NCBI RefSeq assembly: GCF_036320655.1
Contig: NZ_CP143258.1
Coordinates: forward strand, 2,046,001-2,110,000
DNA from: Porphyromonas pogonae
GTDB taxonomy: Bacteria > Bacteroidota > Bacteroidia > Bacteroidales > Porphyromonadaceae
Reading direction: 5' to 3'
DNA: 64,000 nucleotides
The notes under the pieces were generated by a model. The model did no database searches and was not told the DNA's origin. It was given only the letters and a program-made list of their open reading frames with translations. Positions 23,979-33,361 of this stretch are shown here, in pieces (position 1 is the stretch's first letter; each line of letters starts with the position of its first letter). The position numbers and the translations under genes were made by a program.

Positions 23979-24606
23979 ATAGCGATGATTTCATAAGGCT
24001 TTCCCATCCTCCAGAACTATATATCATGTATTCTTTGATAAAACGCCGCCTCTCCTCAATAGGTATATCAGGATGCATAGCAAGGTCGCACAACAATGTG
24101 TACCACCTGGATGCATTGAATCTATTGAATAAAGGGGTAAAATCAGTATTAAGAGAGGGGTATTTTGCTTTCATAGCTTCTAAAAACATATTTCCAACTT
24201 TCTCTCCACGTGAAATGTACCGTTCACCGAAGTTTTCATACTGAGATCCCTGAGATTTGTAAATCAGAAGGTTGAGCTCTGCCGGATAAGTTTCTACTAA
24301 ATGCAACATTTCTTTGAGCATGTACAGATTAAGATCATGGAATATTTTATCATCGATTCTAATCTCATCATTGAAGCGATGGAGATAGTCATCAAGCTCT
24401 TTGAGCAATGACTTCATTATTTCCGCATATACCATATCCTTATTTTGGAAATAATTATAGATATTCCCATGCGTCATACCCAACTTCTCGGCAATCATAC
24501 GCATAGAAACTCCTTTGTATCCGAATTGGATAAACAACTCACGAGATACTTCAAGGATACGCTCTCTTTGATTTAGATTTATATTACCCATCATAAAACA
24601 GAGCAA
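23977..24606 (-). CDS. TetR/AcrR-family transcriptional regulator
   Basis: The 209-residue repressor-type regulator could also start at the second or third Met (MMGN/MGN), four or five codons in. The N-terminal helix-turn-helix (residues about 15-60) is textbook: RERILEVSRELFIQFGYKGV, then MRMIAEKLGMTHGNIYNYF, then KDMVYAEIM. The remaining 145 residues are the helical ligand-binding and dimerisation domain. It lies 65 bp upstream of the TonB receptor gene on the same strand, with a terminator between. It may control the receptor-DUF4374 operon, but no palindromic operator was identified. Confidence 0.9.
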   Translation of the reverse strand: MLCFMMGNINLNQRERILEVSRELFIQFGYKGVSMRMIAEKLGMTHGNIYNYFQNKDMVYAEIMKSLLKELDDYLHRFNDEIRIDDKIFHDLNLYMLKEMLHLVETYPAELNLLIYKSQGSQYENFGERYISRGEKVGNMFLEAMKAKYPSLNTDFTPLFNRFNASRWYTLLCDLAMHPDIPIEERRRFIKEYMIYSSGGWESLMKSSL

Positions 24607-24711
24607 AAATAAATAATAGGGATGTAAGGAAATATACCCTATTATAGGTTATTTGAGCGTTAGAAATCATCATAAATAGGTAGGATGGAAATAATATAAC
24701 TGTAAAACAAT

Positions 24712-24739
24712 GCCGGCTTTATAATTACATAAAGCCGGC
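24712..24739. terminator. Hairpin terminator after the second TonB receptor gene
   Basis: A perfect 11-bp GC-containing stem (GCCGGCTTTAT at 24712-24722, ATAAAGCCGGC at 24729-24739) around a 6-base loop, downstream of the receptor stop and upstream of the TetR start. The T run is weak, so termination may be moderate. Confidence 0.65.
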
Positions 24740-24792
24740 TATGTCTATTGATATTATACGGTACTGACTAAACTTTCCGTAGAAATAATGCC

Positions 24793-27348
24793 TTAGAAAG
24801 TATACTTGATTCCGGCATAACCTGAGCGAGGAGTAGTAGGGCCGTAGATATATGCACTATCACGATCCGGTCCAAAATCATAATCCTTTTGGAAAGAATT
24901 GAAGATATTGGTAAGACCGAAGTAAAGCTGAAGAGTAGATGTATTGAAGATCTTAAAATCATAAGACATCTTAGCTCCTAAGTCAAAGAATTTAGGCGTT
25001 TTCTTCAACTCATCGATACGAGGAGCATTGTCTTCCTCATCAACTGTTGCCACACGAGTTCCGGCAGCTATAGCATTGCGGTCGTCAACAGCTGCACCCA
25101 CTCCATAACCAATTACATGAGGAGCATACATAGAGCCTGTATAAGTACCTGTAAGAGACAGGTTGAGAGGTTTCACCGGGTTATAGCCTAAAGTAAAGTA
25201 TCCGTAAACTGAGGGTGTTCTGGTGATCTTTTTATCAACCATAATCTCATTTTTGTATACTTGCTTTTTGTCCTCATTCAACTCTGTTACAAATTTACCA
25301 TCTTTACCTACTTCCGTGCGAGTCCCCCACTCCTGCGCAACATCATACTTATTAGAGCTGAAAGTAACCCCCCCCTGAAGTTGGAAGTTTTTATATACAA
25401 TGCGACCTTCGATATTCATACCAAGCACTTTGGCTCCATCACCGTTGGTACGCGTAAAACGCATGATACCATCATTGAGTGTAGGTTGTTCATTGTTGGT
25501 AAATACATCAAGAATACGAGTGTAGAAACCTTCGACAAGCAGGTTGGTCTGTACTTCGTCAAAATTGAAATACATATCAGAACTCAAGCTGAAAGCATGA
25601 GACACTTCGGGCTTTAGGTCATCAGCATTGAATACCTTTTGGGCTTCACCATTAACTACTCCGACATGAAGATCCTCATCAAATACTTGAGGTGCACGGA
25701 AGCCTTTGGCATAAGTGGCTCTAAGGTTGATACCTTTGACGGGATTGTATCGTAATGTAGCACGAGGGCTAAGCACAGGCTTGTCCAAAACACTGACTTC
25801 ATCCAAGCGTGCACCTAAAAGGAAAGAGAAAGCTTCGTTCTTCCATTCGATCTGAGCTAATTGGCTCCATGTACGGATATTTTGCTTGAGTTCAGGGAAT
25901 TTAGATTGTATCTTTCCATCTTTATCCTTGTATGACTCCCAAGTTCTGATAGGCATCTTATCTCTAAGATTATCATAGGTATATTCTATACCACCAAGTA
26001 ACTGTGCCGGCATAAAAAGGAAATGATCGAAGTCATAATTGTACTGTATACCCATGTTATAAGTTTGCCCTTTGGTTACTCCGTAGTTATCGCCATACTT
26101 ATCCTTGGGAATAGGTAAACCGATTTTACCTGCAATTTCGTTGTTGATCTCGATTTCACCGATACCCCCATAGAAACTATTACGCTTAACATATTGTCCT
26201 GAAAAATAGGATTGGAAGTGGTGTTTATAGTCATTAGAAAATATATCATACTTAACATTTCCGCTATATACCGAGTGACGTACATGCTCTGATACACCTG
26301 CAACATGATCAGGCCAATCCATATGATCACCACCACGACGATCTTCACTCAAAGTGTGAAGTTCCGTAGATAATTTACTGAAATCGGTAGGTTTGATATA
26401 TACGCTTGCACCTAAAGAACGAGAATCAAGACGTCCGATTTCGGAATAACCGTCATCATTCTGATCCCAAGGATTTCGATAACGAGCTTGACCGAATACG
26501 GAAGCTCCGGACTTTGAATCAGCGCTAACCATTGAGCCATTAAAGCTGATATTATTGTCAAGATTTTTGAAACCGGTCAGAGTTGCAGATTCATTGAATG
26601 ACATAGAGTTGAATGCAGGTTCTTTTGTGATAATATTGACAACACCCGCAATTGCAGAAGAACCGAAAAGAGCTGACCCGCCACCACGAACTACTTCAAC
26701 ACGATCTATCATATTAGCAGGGATTTGCTCCAAGCCATATACACCGGCCAATGAGCTCATCACAGGACGACTATCGATCAATATTTGAGTGTATCTACCA
26801 TCAAGACCGTTGATACGCACCTGATTGAATCCACAGTTTTGACAGTCATTTTCTACACGAACTCCGGGCTGGAATATTAATCCTTGAGAAAGATTATTTA
26901 CATTGGCCTTCTGAAATAATTTGTCATCTACCACGTTTACCAATGTAGGAGCCAAACGACGCAGTGTTTCCTGACGGTTGGATGATACAACCACTTCGTC
27001 AAGCATCACATTGTCTTGAATAGCATCAAAGTTAACTTCAATAGTTTTGTCTTTTACAATACTTACAGTTCGTTCTTGGCTAACGTAACCAAGCCCCCTC
27101 ATTACCAATGTAATTTTACCGGGTTTGAGATTACGTAAAAAATAATGACCTGAAGCATCTGTAGACGTTCCATAGTTCGTACCCTTGATACCTATGGTGA
27201 TACCTACAAGGTGCTCGCCTGTCTTGGCGTCCTTGACGTGGCCAACAATATTGGCATCACTGGGATCAGGTAATGGAGAATTACCGGTAGCGAAGGCATA
27301 ACTACAAGCCATACACATAGCTACAATGAAATAGAAAACTCTTTTCAT
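24793..27348 (-). CDS. TonB-dependent receptor with carboxypeptidase-like domain
   Basis: The 851-residue outer-membrane receptor has a signal peptide ending SYAFAT. Residues about 33-110 form the carboxypeptidase-like domain (GTNYGTSTDASGHYFLRNL). The plug spans about 125-240, with QVRINGLDGRYTQILIDSR and GSSAIAGVVNI. The rest is the barrel, ending GYAGIKYTF with the usual terminal Phe. A Cys pair (ENDCQNCGF) in the plug and an FRAP box (KGFRAPQVFDEDLH) in the barrel recall haem and cobalamin/siderophore receptors rather than glycan receptors. There is no SusD or binding lipoprotein next to it, so the ligand is unknown. It is monocistronic, with terminators on both sides. Confidence 0.88.
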   Translation of the reverse strand: MKRVFYFIVAMCMACSYAFATGNSPLPDPSDANIVGHVKDAKTGEHLVGITIGIKGTNYGTSTDASGHYFLRNLKPGKITLVMRGLGYVSQERTVSIVKDKTIEVNFDAIQDNVMLDEVVVSSNRQETLRRLAPTLVNVVDDKLFQKANVNNLSQGLIFQPGVRVENDCQNCGFNQVRINGLDGRYTQILIDSRPVMSSLAGVYGLEQIPANMIDRVEVVRGGGSALFGSSAIAGVVNIITKEPAFNSMSFNESATLTGFKNLDNNISFNGSMVSADSKSGASVFGQARYRNPWDQNDDGYSEIGRLDSRSLGASVYIKPTDFSKLSTELHTLSEDRRGGDHMDWPDHVAGVSEHVRHSVYSGNVKYDIFSNDYKHHFQSYFSGQYVKRNSFYGGIGEIEINNEIAGKIGLPIPKDKYGDNYGVTKGQTYNMGIQYNYDFDHFLFMPAQLLGGIEYTYDNLRDKMPIRTWESYKDKDGKIQSKFPELKQNIRTWSQLAQIEWKNEAFSFLLGARLDEVSVLDKPVLSPRATLRYNPVKGINLRATYAKGFRAPQVFDEDLHVGVVNGEAQKVFNADDLKPEVSHAFSLSSDMYFNFDEVQTNLLVEGFYTRILDVFTNNEQPTLNDGIMRFTRTNGDGAKVLGMNIEGRIVYKNFQLQGGVTFSSNKYDVAQEWGTRTEVGKDGKFVTELNEDKKQVYKNEIMVDKKITRTPSVYGYFTLGYNPVKPLNLSLTGTYTGSMYAPHVIGYGVGAAVDDRNAIAAGTRVATVDEEDNAPRIDELKKTPKFFDLGAKMSYDFKIFNTSTLQLYFGLTNIFNSFQKDYDFGPDRDSAYIYGPTTPRSGYAGIKYTF

Positions 27349-27418
27349 AATTTACTTTATAATATTATTATAGAAAATAATCCTCATTAATAATTGCCGG
27401 TGCGAAATTAGAAAGAAA

Positions 27419-27488
27419 TATCCCTATAGCCGTGTATATGCCACTCTTTTGGAGCGCAAAGGTGCAAAAATACACAAATATAGGGATA
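27419..27488 (-). promoter_or_regulatory. Promoter and inverted repeat in the leader of the second TonB receptor gene
   Basis: On the minus strand, TATATTTG (27482-27475) and TATTTTTG (27472-27465) both fit the -7 consensus, 120 bp upstream of the ATG. A 10-bp inverted repeat (TATCCCTATA at 27419-27428, TATAGGGATA at 27479-27488) has one arm on the first box and the other about 50 bp downstream. It could be an operator pair or a leader stem. Confidence 0.45.
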
Positions 27489-27491
27489 CAA

Positions 27492-27533
27492 AAAGGAGTG
27501 CGTGTACCTATAAGTAGGTACACGCACTCCTTT
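27492..27533. terminator. Very strong intrinsic terminator, 19-bp stem
   Basis: A perfect 19-bp stem (27492-27510 with 27515-27533) around the tetraloop TAAG, followed on the minus strand by five T. It ends the pyrB-pyrI-flavin reductase-lemA-TPM transcript. Confidence 0.92.
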
Positions 27534-27555
27534 ATATTAATACTATAATAAGCTA

Positions 27556-28899
27556 TTACCAACCGCTTGTGGCTCCACCTCCACCGGAAGATCCACCACC
27601 AAAGCCTCCACCGCCAAATCCTCCGCCGAATCCACCACCAAACCCTCCGCTTCTGCGCCCACCACTCAAGAGAGCTCCTAGAATCATACCTTGTAAGGCT
27701 GCGTTTTCTTCAGAGTCATCACGACGATCTTCATGATGATTGTTTCCACAATACAAGCAACGATATTCGTTTCTGATATATCGCCTGCGATGAGCATCAT
27801 ATACGTACTCCGACTTGATATACTGTAGAGCCTTGGTTCCACAATGCTTACAAACTTTGTATTTGGATCCACTCACGTCCTGTGATACAACCTCCTTATA
27901 ATTACAAAAAGAGCAAGTATAAACATCATGCTGGCGCGAACCTAACTTCTCTTCCAATTGCTGTGGAGAAGTCATAAGAGCTAACGCTGCTCCGGAATCT
28001 GTAACTTTGTGCATGCCGTCTTTACCGCAATTGGGACATAGGCTCATAATTTTCTCAATGGCTTTCTTTCGGATCAAATACCAAAACCAAATCAAAACTC
28101 CTCCCGGAGGAAATAAAAACAACAAAACAAGAGCTGATGCTCTACCTTTTCTATTGAACGTCGTATAAGCTTGTAAGGGTGTTCTATTACCCGAAATAGA
28201 AGACTCGGTATTTAACTGGAAGAATGTCCAGCCTGTAATAAATAACATAAAAATAGCATAAAAGGTAATAATACCTTTCAATGGTATTTGCTGTGGTGAG
28301 TTTGTCCTCCGAGGGTTTTTAGTAACAACATTTTTATAGCCGCTGCCTTCAAGTTGTCTTTCCACAGCTTGAACACCGGCAATGAACCCCTCTCCATACA
28401 TTCCCTTTTTTATATAAGGGAGCATATCGTTTTGCTGGATCATATATACAGCAGCGTCGGGTAGATCGCCTTCCATACCATATCCTGTTTCAAAACGAAT
28501 TTTCTTTTGATCCATAACCATGAGTAATAGAAGTCCATTGTTCTCTTTTTTGTCACCAAGTCCCCACAATCTAAACAGATCAGTAGAAAAAGACTCAATA
28601 TCAATATCACCTATAGAAGGTAAGACGACAACCACAAACTCTACTCCACGTCTCTCCCTAAAGTCAGAGAGCATGCTATTGAGCCGGTTCTTCTCATCAT
28701 TAGAAATCACACCCGAGGGATCCGATACATACTGCCTAGCATCTTCAATCTGAACATTGGGTACAGTTTTCGGAGTATATACAGTCTGGGCATTAATATC
28801 ATTGTGAAAATTGCATAGTATAGCTACCAATGAGCAAAGCATGATACGTAAGAGCATCATGCTTGCACGAGGTTTACTATATTGCAAAAAATGCATCAT
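27556..28899 (-). CDS. TPM-domain membrane protein with Gly-rich tail
   Basis: The 447-residue protein starts with a signal/anchor and a TPM domain at about residues 50-190 (VISNDEKNRLNSMLSDFRER, KIRFETGYGMEGDLPD, GMYGEGFIAGV). Then come two membrane segments near 210-235 and 250-275. Two zinc-finger-like parts with CPNC, CSFC, CKHC and CLYC pairs follow. The last 35 residues are almost only Gly, Phe and Ser and end in TSGW, a common finish in this family. TPM proteins pair with LemA proteins, as here with a 13-bp gap. Biochemical function is not established; a membrane-associated phosphatase or photosystem-repair-like activity is known only for distant plant members. Confidence 0.85.
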   Translation of the reverse strand: MMHFLQYSKPRASMMLLRIMLCSLVAILCNFHNDINAQTVYTPKTVPNVQIEDARQYVSDPSGVISNDEKNRLNSMLSDFRERRGVEFVVVVLPSIGDIDIESFSTDLFRLWGLGDKKENNGLLLLMVMDQKKIRFETGYGMEGDLPDAAVYMIQQNDMLPYIKKGMYGEGFIAGVQAVERQLEGSGYKNVVTKNPRRTNSPQQIPLKGIITFYAIFMLFITGWTFFQLNTESSISGNRTPLQAYTTFNRKGRASALVLLFLFPPGGVLIWFWYLIRKKAIEKIMSLCPNCGKDGMHKVTDSGAALALMTSPQQLEEKLGSRQHDVYTCSFCNYKEVVSQDVSGSKYKVCKHCGTKALQYIKSEYVYDAHRRRYIRNEYRCLYCGNNHHEDRRDDSEENAALQGMILGALLSGGRRSGGFGGGFGGGFGGGGFGGGSSGGGGATSGW

Positions 28900-28912
28900 A
28901 ATAACAGAAATA

Positions 28913-29506
28913 TTAGAACTTCACTTGAGGAGCGACATCAGCACCCTGGCGGGCTTCGAAGTAAGGACGTTTCTTAAAGCCCGTGACCCCTGCTACAATG
29001 TTAGTGGGGAAATTCCTAACAGACGTATTATAAACACGTGCTGTGTCGTTGAAATCTTTTCGAGCTACAGCAATACGATTTTCCGTACCCTCAAGCTGAG
29101 CCTGTAATTGTTTGAAGTTTTCGTTGGCTTTCAAATCCGGATATCTCTCAACTACAACCATGAGGCGAGATAAAGCACTGGAGAGAGCATCCTGTGATTG
29201 CTGAAATTTTGCCATCGCAGCTTCATCAAGGTTATTGGCATCTATATTGGTAGAGGTAGCCTTACTTCTTGCTTCTATAACACCTTCCAACGTTTCACGT
29301 TCATGAGTTGCATAGCCTTTGACTGTCTCTACAAGGTTAGGTATAAGATCAGCTCTCCTCTGGTACTGGTTCTCAACCTGGCTCCAAGAATTATTTACTT
29401 GTTCTTGTTTGTTTACCAATCCATTGTATACGCCTACTCCCCAAAAAATGCCTATCAAAAGTACTGCTACAACAACGACGATAGTAATTAATGATCCTTT
29501 TTTCAT
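28913..29506 (-). CDS. LemA-family membrane protein
   Basis: The protein has about 197 residues when started at MKKGSLITIV (an upstream Met would add three residues). One N-terminal membrane helix (residues about 5-25) is followed by the conserved LemA block VNKQEQVNNSWSQVENQYQR and RADLIPNLVETVKGYA. The helical body has PDLKANENFKQLQ, and the conserved end has ENRIAVARKDFNDTARVYN. Members present a helical bundle outside the membrane; no enzyme activity is known. It lies between the flavin reductase and TPM genes, with short gaps on each side. Confidence 0.93.
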   Translation of the reverse strand: MKKGSLITIVVVVAVLLIGIFWGVGVYNGLVNKQEQVNNSWSQVENQYQRRADLIPNLVETVKGYATHERETLEGVIEARSKATSTNIDANNLDEAAMAKFQQSQDALSSALSRLMVVVERYPDLKANENFKQLQAQLEGTENRIAVARKDFNDTARVYNTSVRNFPTNIVAGVTGFKKRPYFEARQGADVAPQVKF

Positions 29507-29525
29507 TTTTATCATTTGATTAGTT

Positions 29526-30113
29526 TTACTTTCTTCTCTTAATTTCTTTTCCCGACTTTTTCACAGACCATCCAAAATAACCTATAAAATCGCCCAATCC
29601 AAAATACTCTCCATGTGAATATGCCAAAAGATCTGCTTTCATCATATCAAAGCGCCCGGTATCAGGATCAAGGTATTGCTCATCAGCTTTTACATTTACG
29701 ACATCAGCAATAAACATATCATGAGAGCCAAGAGAGATAATCTCCCTAACCTTACATTCTAAACTTAAAGGGCTTTCTTTTACTAAAGGAACCGAAATTA
29801 ACTTGGAATGTTCAATAGTCAACCCCGTGTGCTCAAACTTATTATACCGTCTTCCACTATTGACTCCGCACCAGTCTGTTTCTTTGGCCATCGATACTGT
29901 AGTAAGGTTGAGCCCAAACTGCATTGTTTCCTTAATGATAGCGTGAGAATGGCGCGAAGGTCTAATGCTCACGTAACACATGGGAGGATTGGTACAAATA
30001 GTACCTACCCATGAAGCTGTAAATAGATTATAATCACCGGGGGAAATGCCACAACTCACTAATATAGCTGGTAACGGATATATCAATGTCCCGGGTTTCC
30101 AGTCCTGCCTCAT
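29526..30113 (-). CDS. Flavin reductase-like FMN-binding protein
   Basis: The 195-residue protein has the split-barrel FMN-binding fold of the flavin reductase-like family. The block VGTICTNPPMCYVSIRPSRH corresponds to the FMN phosphate-binding strand-turn. HDMFIADVVNVKADEQYLD is the typical later strand. Members reduce free FMN/FAD with NAD(P)H or bind FMN without known activity, and the C-terminal KKSGKEIKRRK tail is variable. The start overlaps the pyrI stop by 4 bp (ATGA), so it is translationally coupled to pyrimidine genes. No role in pyrimidine synthesis is known for this family. Confidence 0.85.
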   Translation of the reverse strand: MRQDWKPGTLIYPLPAILVSCGISPGDYNLFTASWVGTICTNPPMCYVSIRPSRHSHAIIKETMQFGLNLTTVSMAKETDWCGVNSGRRYNKFEHTGLTIEHSKLISVPLVKESPLSLECKVREIISLGSHDMFIADVVNVKADEQYLDPDTGRFDMMKADLLAYSHGEYFGLGDFIGYFGWSVKKSGKEIKRRK

Positions 30114-30589
30114 AGAAGTTCTACCTGGTCGCTCGTTATCTTACGACCACAATATTTACATTCGAGTATTTCTTGCGTTATATCAATTGTCGTAAATATA
30201 GTTTTCATAGGTTCATGATTGGTAATACACTTGGGATTTGTACACTTTACAATACCTGCGAATTCATCGGGCAAGCTAACCTGTTTTTTTTCTACCACCT
30301 CGTAATCTCTGATGATATTGAGATGTACATTGGGAGCAATCAATGCAATTTTATTAAGTTCATTCTCTGTAAAAAAGCGGCCGGAAATCTTAATTACACC
30401 TTTATGACCAAATCTGGAACTTTTGAGATTATTTCCTATAGTAATAGGATTATCAATCTGTTCCAGATCCAGAATATGAGCTATTTTGAAAAGCTTCGAT
30501 GAAGGTATATGGTCTATAACAGTGCCATCTTGTATGGTCGCCACCAGCATTTGTTCTTTATTCATCTCTTTCTGTTGTTTATTTGACAT
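30110..30589 (-). CDS. pyrI: Aspartate carbamoyltransferase regulatory chain
   Basis: The 159-residue regulatory subunit binds the nucleotide effectors CTP and ATP and joins catalytic trimers into the dodecamer. The N-terminal allosteric domain spans about residues 10-105 ([38 protein letters not shown]). The C-terminal zinc domain has the four ligands as CTNPKC and CKYC. It overlaps the pyrB stop by 11 bp, the usual pyrBI arrangement. Length is normal. Confidence 0.97.
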   Translation of the reverse strand: MSNKQQKEMNKEQMLVATIQDGTVIDHIPSSKLFKIAHILDLEQIDNPITIGNNLKSSRFGHKGVIKISGRFFTENELNKIALIAPNVHLNIIRDYEVVEKKQVSLPDEFAGIVKCTNPKCITNHEPMKTIFTTIDITQEILECKYCGRKITSDQVELL

Positions 30590-31514
30590 CCAAACCTAAT
30601 ACTTCACATATTATAGACTGTCGGGTGTAGAGACCGTTTTGAGCCTGTTGTACGAAATAAGCTTTGGGATTATCATCTACATCATAAGCAATTTCATTGA
30701 CTCGTGGCAAAGGATGCAATACTCGTAACGTATCTTTTGAGTTTTGGAGCATTTCCGAGTTGAGGACATATACATTTTTCACTCTCTCATACTCTTCCAT
30801 ATCTGTGAATCTCTCACGCTGCACACGTGTCATGTAAAGAATATCTGACTGATTGATAACGTCTTCATCAAAGACATGAGTCTCTGTAAACTTAATATTG
30901 TTCTGCCTACAATACTCCTTGTATTCATCCGGCATTGCCAGTTCATTTGGCGACACAAATATAAAATTAGGATTGAAATGTGACATTCCTTGTATAAGCG
31001 AATGTACAGTACGTCCATATTTGAGATCGCCAACCAAGGCAATGGTAAGATTATGGAGGCTGCCCTGTGTTTTGCGGATGGAATACATATCCAGTAAAGT
31101 CTGTGATGGATGTTGATTGGCTCCGTCTCCGGCATTTACAATGGGGACTTTGCTTACTTCCGAAGCATATTGAGCAGCTCCTTCAAGGAAATGTCGCATA
31201 ATAATAAGGTCGGCATAATTGCCGACCATAGAGATAGTGTCTTTTAAAGACTCGCCTTTTGACGAACTAGAGGTAGATGCATCGGAAAAACCGATAATCC
31301 TCCCCCCCAGCCTATTTACAGCAGTCTCGAAACTAAGACGTGTTCTAGTGGAAGGCTCAAAAAAGAGGGTTGCTATAACTTTACCTGAAAGGAGAAGACG
31401 ATTGGGACATTGCTCGAACAGCTGCGCTCGGTCAAGAATTCTGATGATATCGTCCTCTGTCAATTGATTAATTGATACTAAATGATTCATTGGGTATTTT
31501 AAGAGGTACTTCAC
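30579..31514 (-). CDS. pyrB: Aspartate carbamoyltransferase catalytic chain
   Basis: The 311-residue enzyme carries out the first committed step of pyrimidine synthesis (carbamoyl phosphate plus aspartate). The carbamoyl-phosphate loop is [15 protein letters not shown] at residues 53-67. The 80s loop carries [21 protein letters not shown] and [16 protein letters not shown] are the aspartate-binding segments. All catalytic residues are present and the length is normal. It is the first gene of the five-gene minus-strand operon. The upstream 297 bp (31515-31811) hold no gene and no recognised attenuator. Confidence 0.98.
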   Translation of the reverse strand: MKYLLKYPMNHLVSINQLTEDDIIRILDRAQLFEQCPNRLLLSGKVIATLFFEPSTRTRLSFETAVNRLGGRIIGFSDASTSSSSKGESLKDTISMVGNYADLIIMRHFLEGAAQYASEVSKVPIVNAGDGANQHPSQTLLDMYSIRKTQGSLHNLTIALVGDLKYGRTVHSLIQGMSHFNPNFIFVSPNELAMPDEYKEYCRQNNIKFTETHVFDEDVINQSDILYMTRVQRERFTDMEEYERVKNVYVLNSEMLQNSKDTLRVLHPLPRVNEIAYDVDDNPKAYFVQQAQNGLYTRQSIICEVLGLDVK

Positions 31515-31811
31515 AAAGTTAAACTAAAAAACTTATAAAAATATCATTTAGCTCACTTTTTTTGCCATTCAATGTACAATTATAAATATGAATCAAAGAA
31601 ATACTTCATTTAAGATATTTGGGGGTAATGCATAATTTGAGACAAATCATATCTATACCATCAGTTATCATAAATAAGCTATCTCATTTATCTACACTCT
31701 GATTCATTAATTCATAAGGGAGGGCTGAACTTCACCATCCAACCCTACAATCTACTAATCCCACACTAATAACAAAAATCATATTAAAACGATTTATTAT
31801 AATGCTGTATA

Positions 31812-33044
31812 TTATTTCTTCCCTGAGGGCAACTGCCAAAAATAATGAGCATCGTGAGTAAAGTATTCATTTGAAGTAAGTTGTTTTTCAAACTCTGGAG
31901 GGACTAAATTTATATATTTACTTTTATTATTTCTGTATCGGCTTTCAGGATTGAAACGACTAAAGTCAGGACAACTAAACCAGTACAGATTCTTTGCCAT
32001 ATAATTGTATAAATATTCCTCCTTTGTTTGCTTAATTTGGTTGTTCCAGTTGGCATCTTCATTCAATACAATCGGTTCGCTTTTTATTAGCTTCTCCCGC
32101 ACTTCTGCAATACTCAATAGGTTTCCCTTATCATCCTTGACATAAGCATTGAAAGTAGGATCTATCCATATCCATTTTTTCAACTGTGAGGAGTACACAC
32201 TATTGATGACATGACAATCTGTATCCGTTGTATCCCGGGGAATACAGGTGATATAGCGCGAGTAAATACCCATAGACAGATACATCTCGTTCAGTGCTAT
32301 TGCCAGATGTCTGCAATTTACGCCCATACCTGTAGCTTTGTGATAATTGTATATGTCTATAGCATCAAACTCACAAAGGGCATAGTTTCCGCCATCATGC
32401 CTAATGGTATTATGGACATATTTCATGAGATTCATGATCTTGGACAATTCATCTCCATTACCTGCTACTGAATCCAATTTAAAATACGTCCGTACAGATT
32501 TAAGATTCGAGGCGTCATGGGTTTGATAAGTAAATTGAGGGCGAGAAGAGCTATTAGCCCTCATATATGGTCTGGATTTCTGCAAGACATAAAGATTGTC
32601 AAATTGTTTTATAGACTCATGAAGATCTATAAAGCTCTTTTCCGTTCTGATATTATCAAGATCTGTATCATTCAAAATATGTCTGTAATCTTTGTATCCG
32701 TAATGGATAGCAGAGTCCAAAATACTGATCGCTTTATTCACATCCCCTTTCAATGAATAGGCACAAGCCATGTTATAGTAAACATTACTTTTGAATTTAA
32801 TCAAATTATCATGAAACTCTTCCTTCTCTTGCTCTGAGAGTTTTATATTATCTATCAACCCCAACATCTGTATTGATATGCTTTCCGTTTCGCTGTACAG
32901 TTTGTTTTTGTATTCTTCTTGATATTTATTGTTCAAATCAACAAACTGAGCCATGAAGGCATTAAAAGCAGGGGATTTTGTTTGTCCCATCAGAATAAAC
33001 GGGAACAAAATAAATAGAAGAAGAAAGCCCTTTTTCTTATCCAT
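31812..33044 (-). CDS. Secreted transglutaminase-like cysteine peptidase/amidase domain protein
   Basis: The 410-residue protein has a signal peptide ending PFILMGQ. The N-terminal half is helical, with a TPR-like pair (YYNMACAYSLKGDVNKAISI). The transglutaminase-like core lies at about residues 205-315, with the triad visible as GMGVNCRHLAIALNEMYL (Cys), DCHVINSVY (His) and WIDPTFNAYV (Asp). Such proteins in Bacteroidota are periplasmic or surface hydrolases of unknown substrate. It appears monocistronic. A MITE lies 120 bp upstream of its start. Confidence 0.8.
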   Translation of the reverse strand: MDKKKGFLLLFILFPFILMGQTKSPAFNAFMAQFVDLNNKYQEEYKNKLYSETESISIQMLGLIDNIKLSEQEKEEFHDNLIKFKSNVYYNMACAYSLKGDVNKAISILDSAIHYGYKDYRHILNDTDLDNIRTEKSFIDLHESIKQFDNLYVLQKSRPYMRANSSSRPQFTYQTHDASNLKSVRTYFKLDSVAGNGDELSKIMNLMKYVHNTIRHDGGNYALCEFDAIDIYNYHKATGMGVNCRHLAIALNEMYLSMGIYSRYITCIPRDTTDTDCHVINSVYSSQLKKWIWIDPTFNAYVKDDKGNLLSIAEVREKLIKSEPIVLNEDANWNNQIKQTKEEYLYNYMAKNLYWFSCPDFSRFNPESRYRNNKSKYINLVPPEFEKQLTSNEYFTHDAHYFWQLPSGKK

Positions 33045-33165
33045 GTTTTTACAGTATTTAATTATTCAAGTCTCTAACATTTATATTAATACTCCCGATA
33101 AATACCTCGAGTTATTTGATTGAATAGTCAAGCATAAACCTCAAAAAGAGGTACAATGCTTTATT

Positions 33166-33352
33166 GAGACCGTTGCATAGCAGGCAAATTGCTTCGTTGC
33201 TTGCGAGATTCGCGCTTGGTCATTTACCTGAAGTAAACTCCCTGTGCTCTCACTCTTAGCGCCTTGCACTTTACCCTCTCTGTCCGGTCGAAGTGTCTTT
33301 TGTCGGCTTTGCCTCCAAAATCCACGAGACTGTTGACTTTTGCAACAGTCTC
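33166..33352. mobile_element. 187-bp MITE, copy 1
   Basis: The ends GAGACCGTTGCAT and (reversed) GAGACTGTTGCAA form terminal inverted repeats. TTATT is duplicated directly on both sides (33161-33165 and 33353-33357), so the target duplication is 5 bp. It has the same length as the copy at 53612-53798 and differs at about 6 positions. The right end folds into its own hairpin. No gene is encoded, so movement must depend on a transposase elsewhere. Confidence 0.92.
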
Positions 33353-33361
33353 TTATTGATA

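Noticed and set aside
27349-27469. Cobalamin or other riboswitch in the TonB receptor leader
   Set aside because: No B12-box-like core or known aptamer pattern could be recognised in the 120-nt leader.
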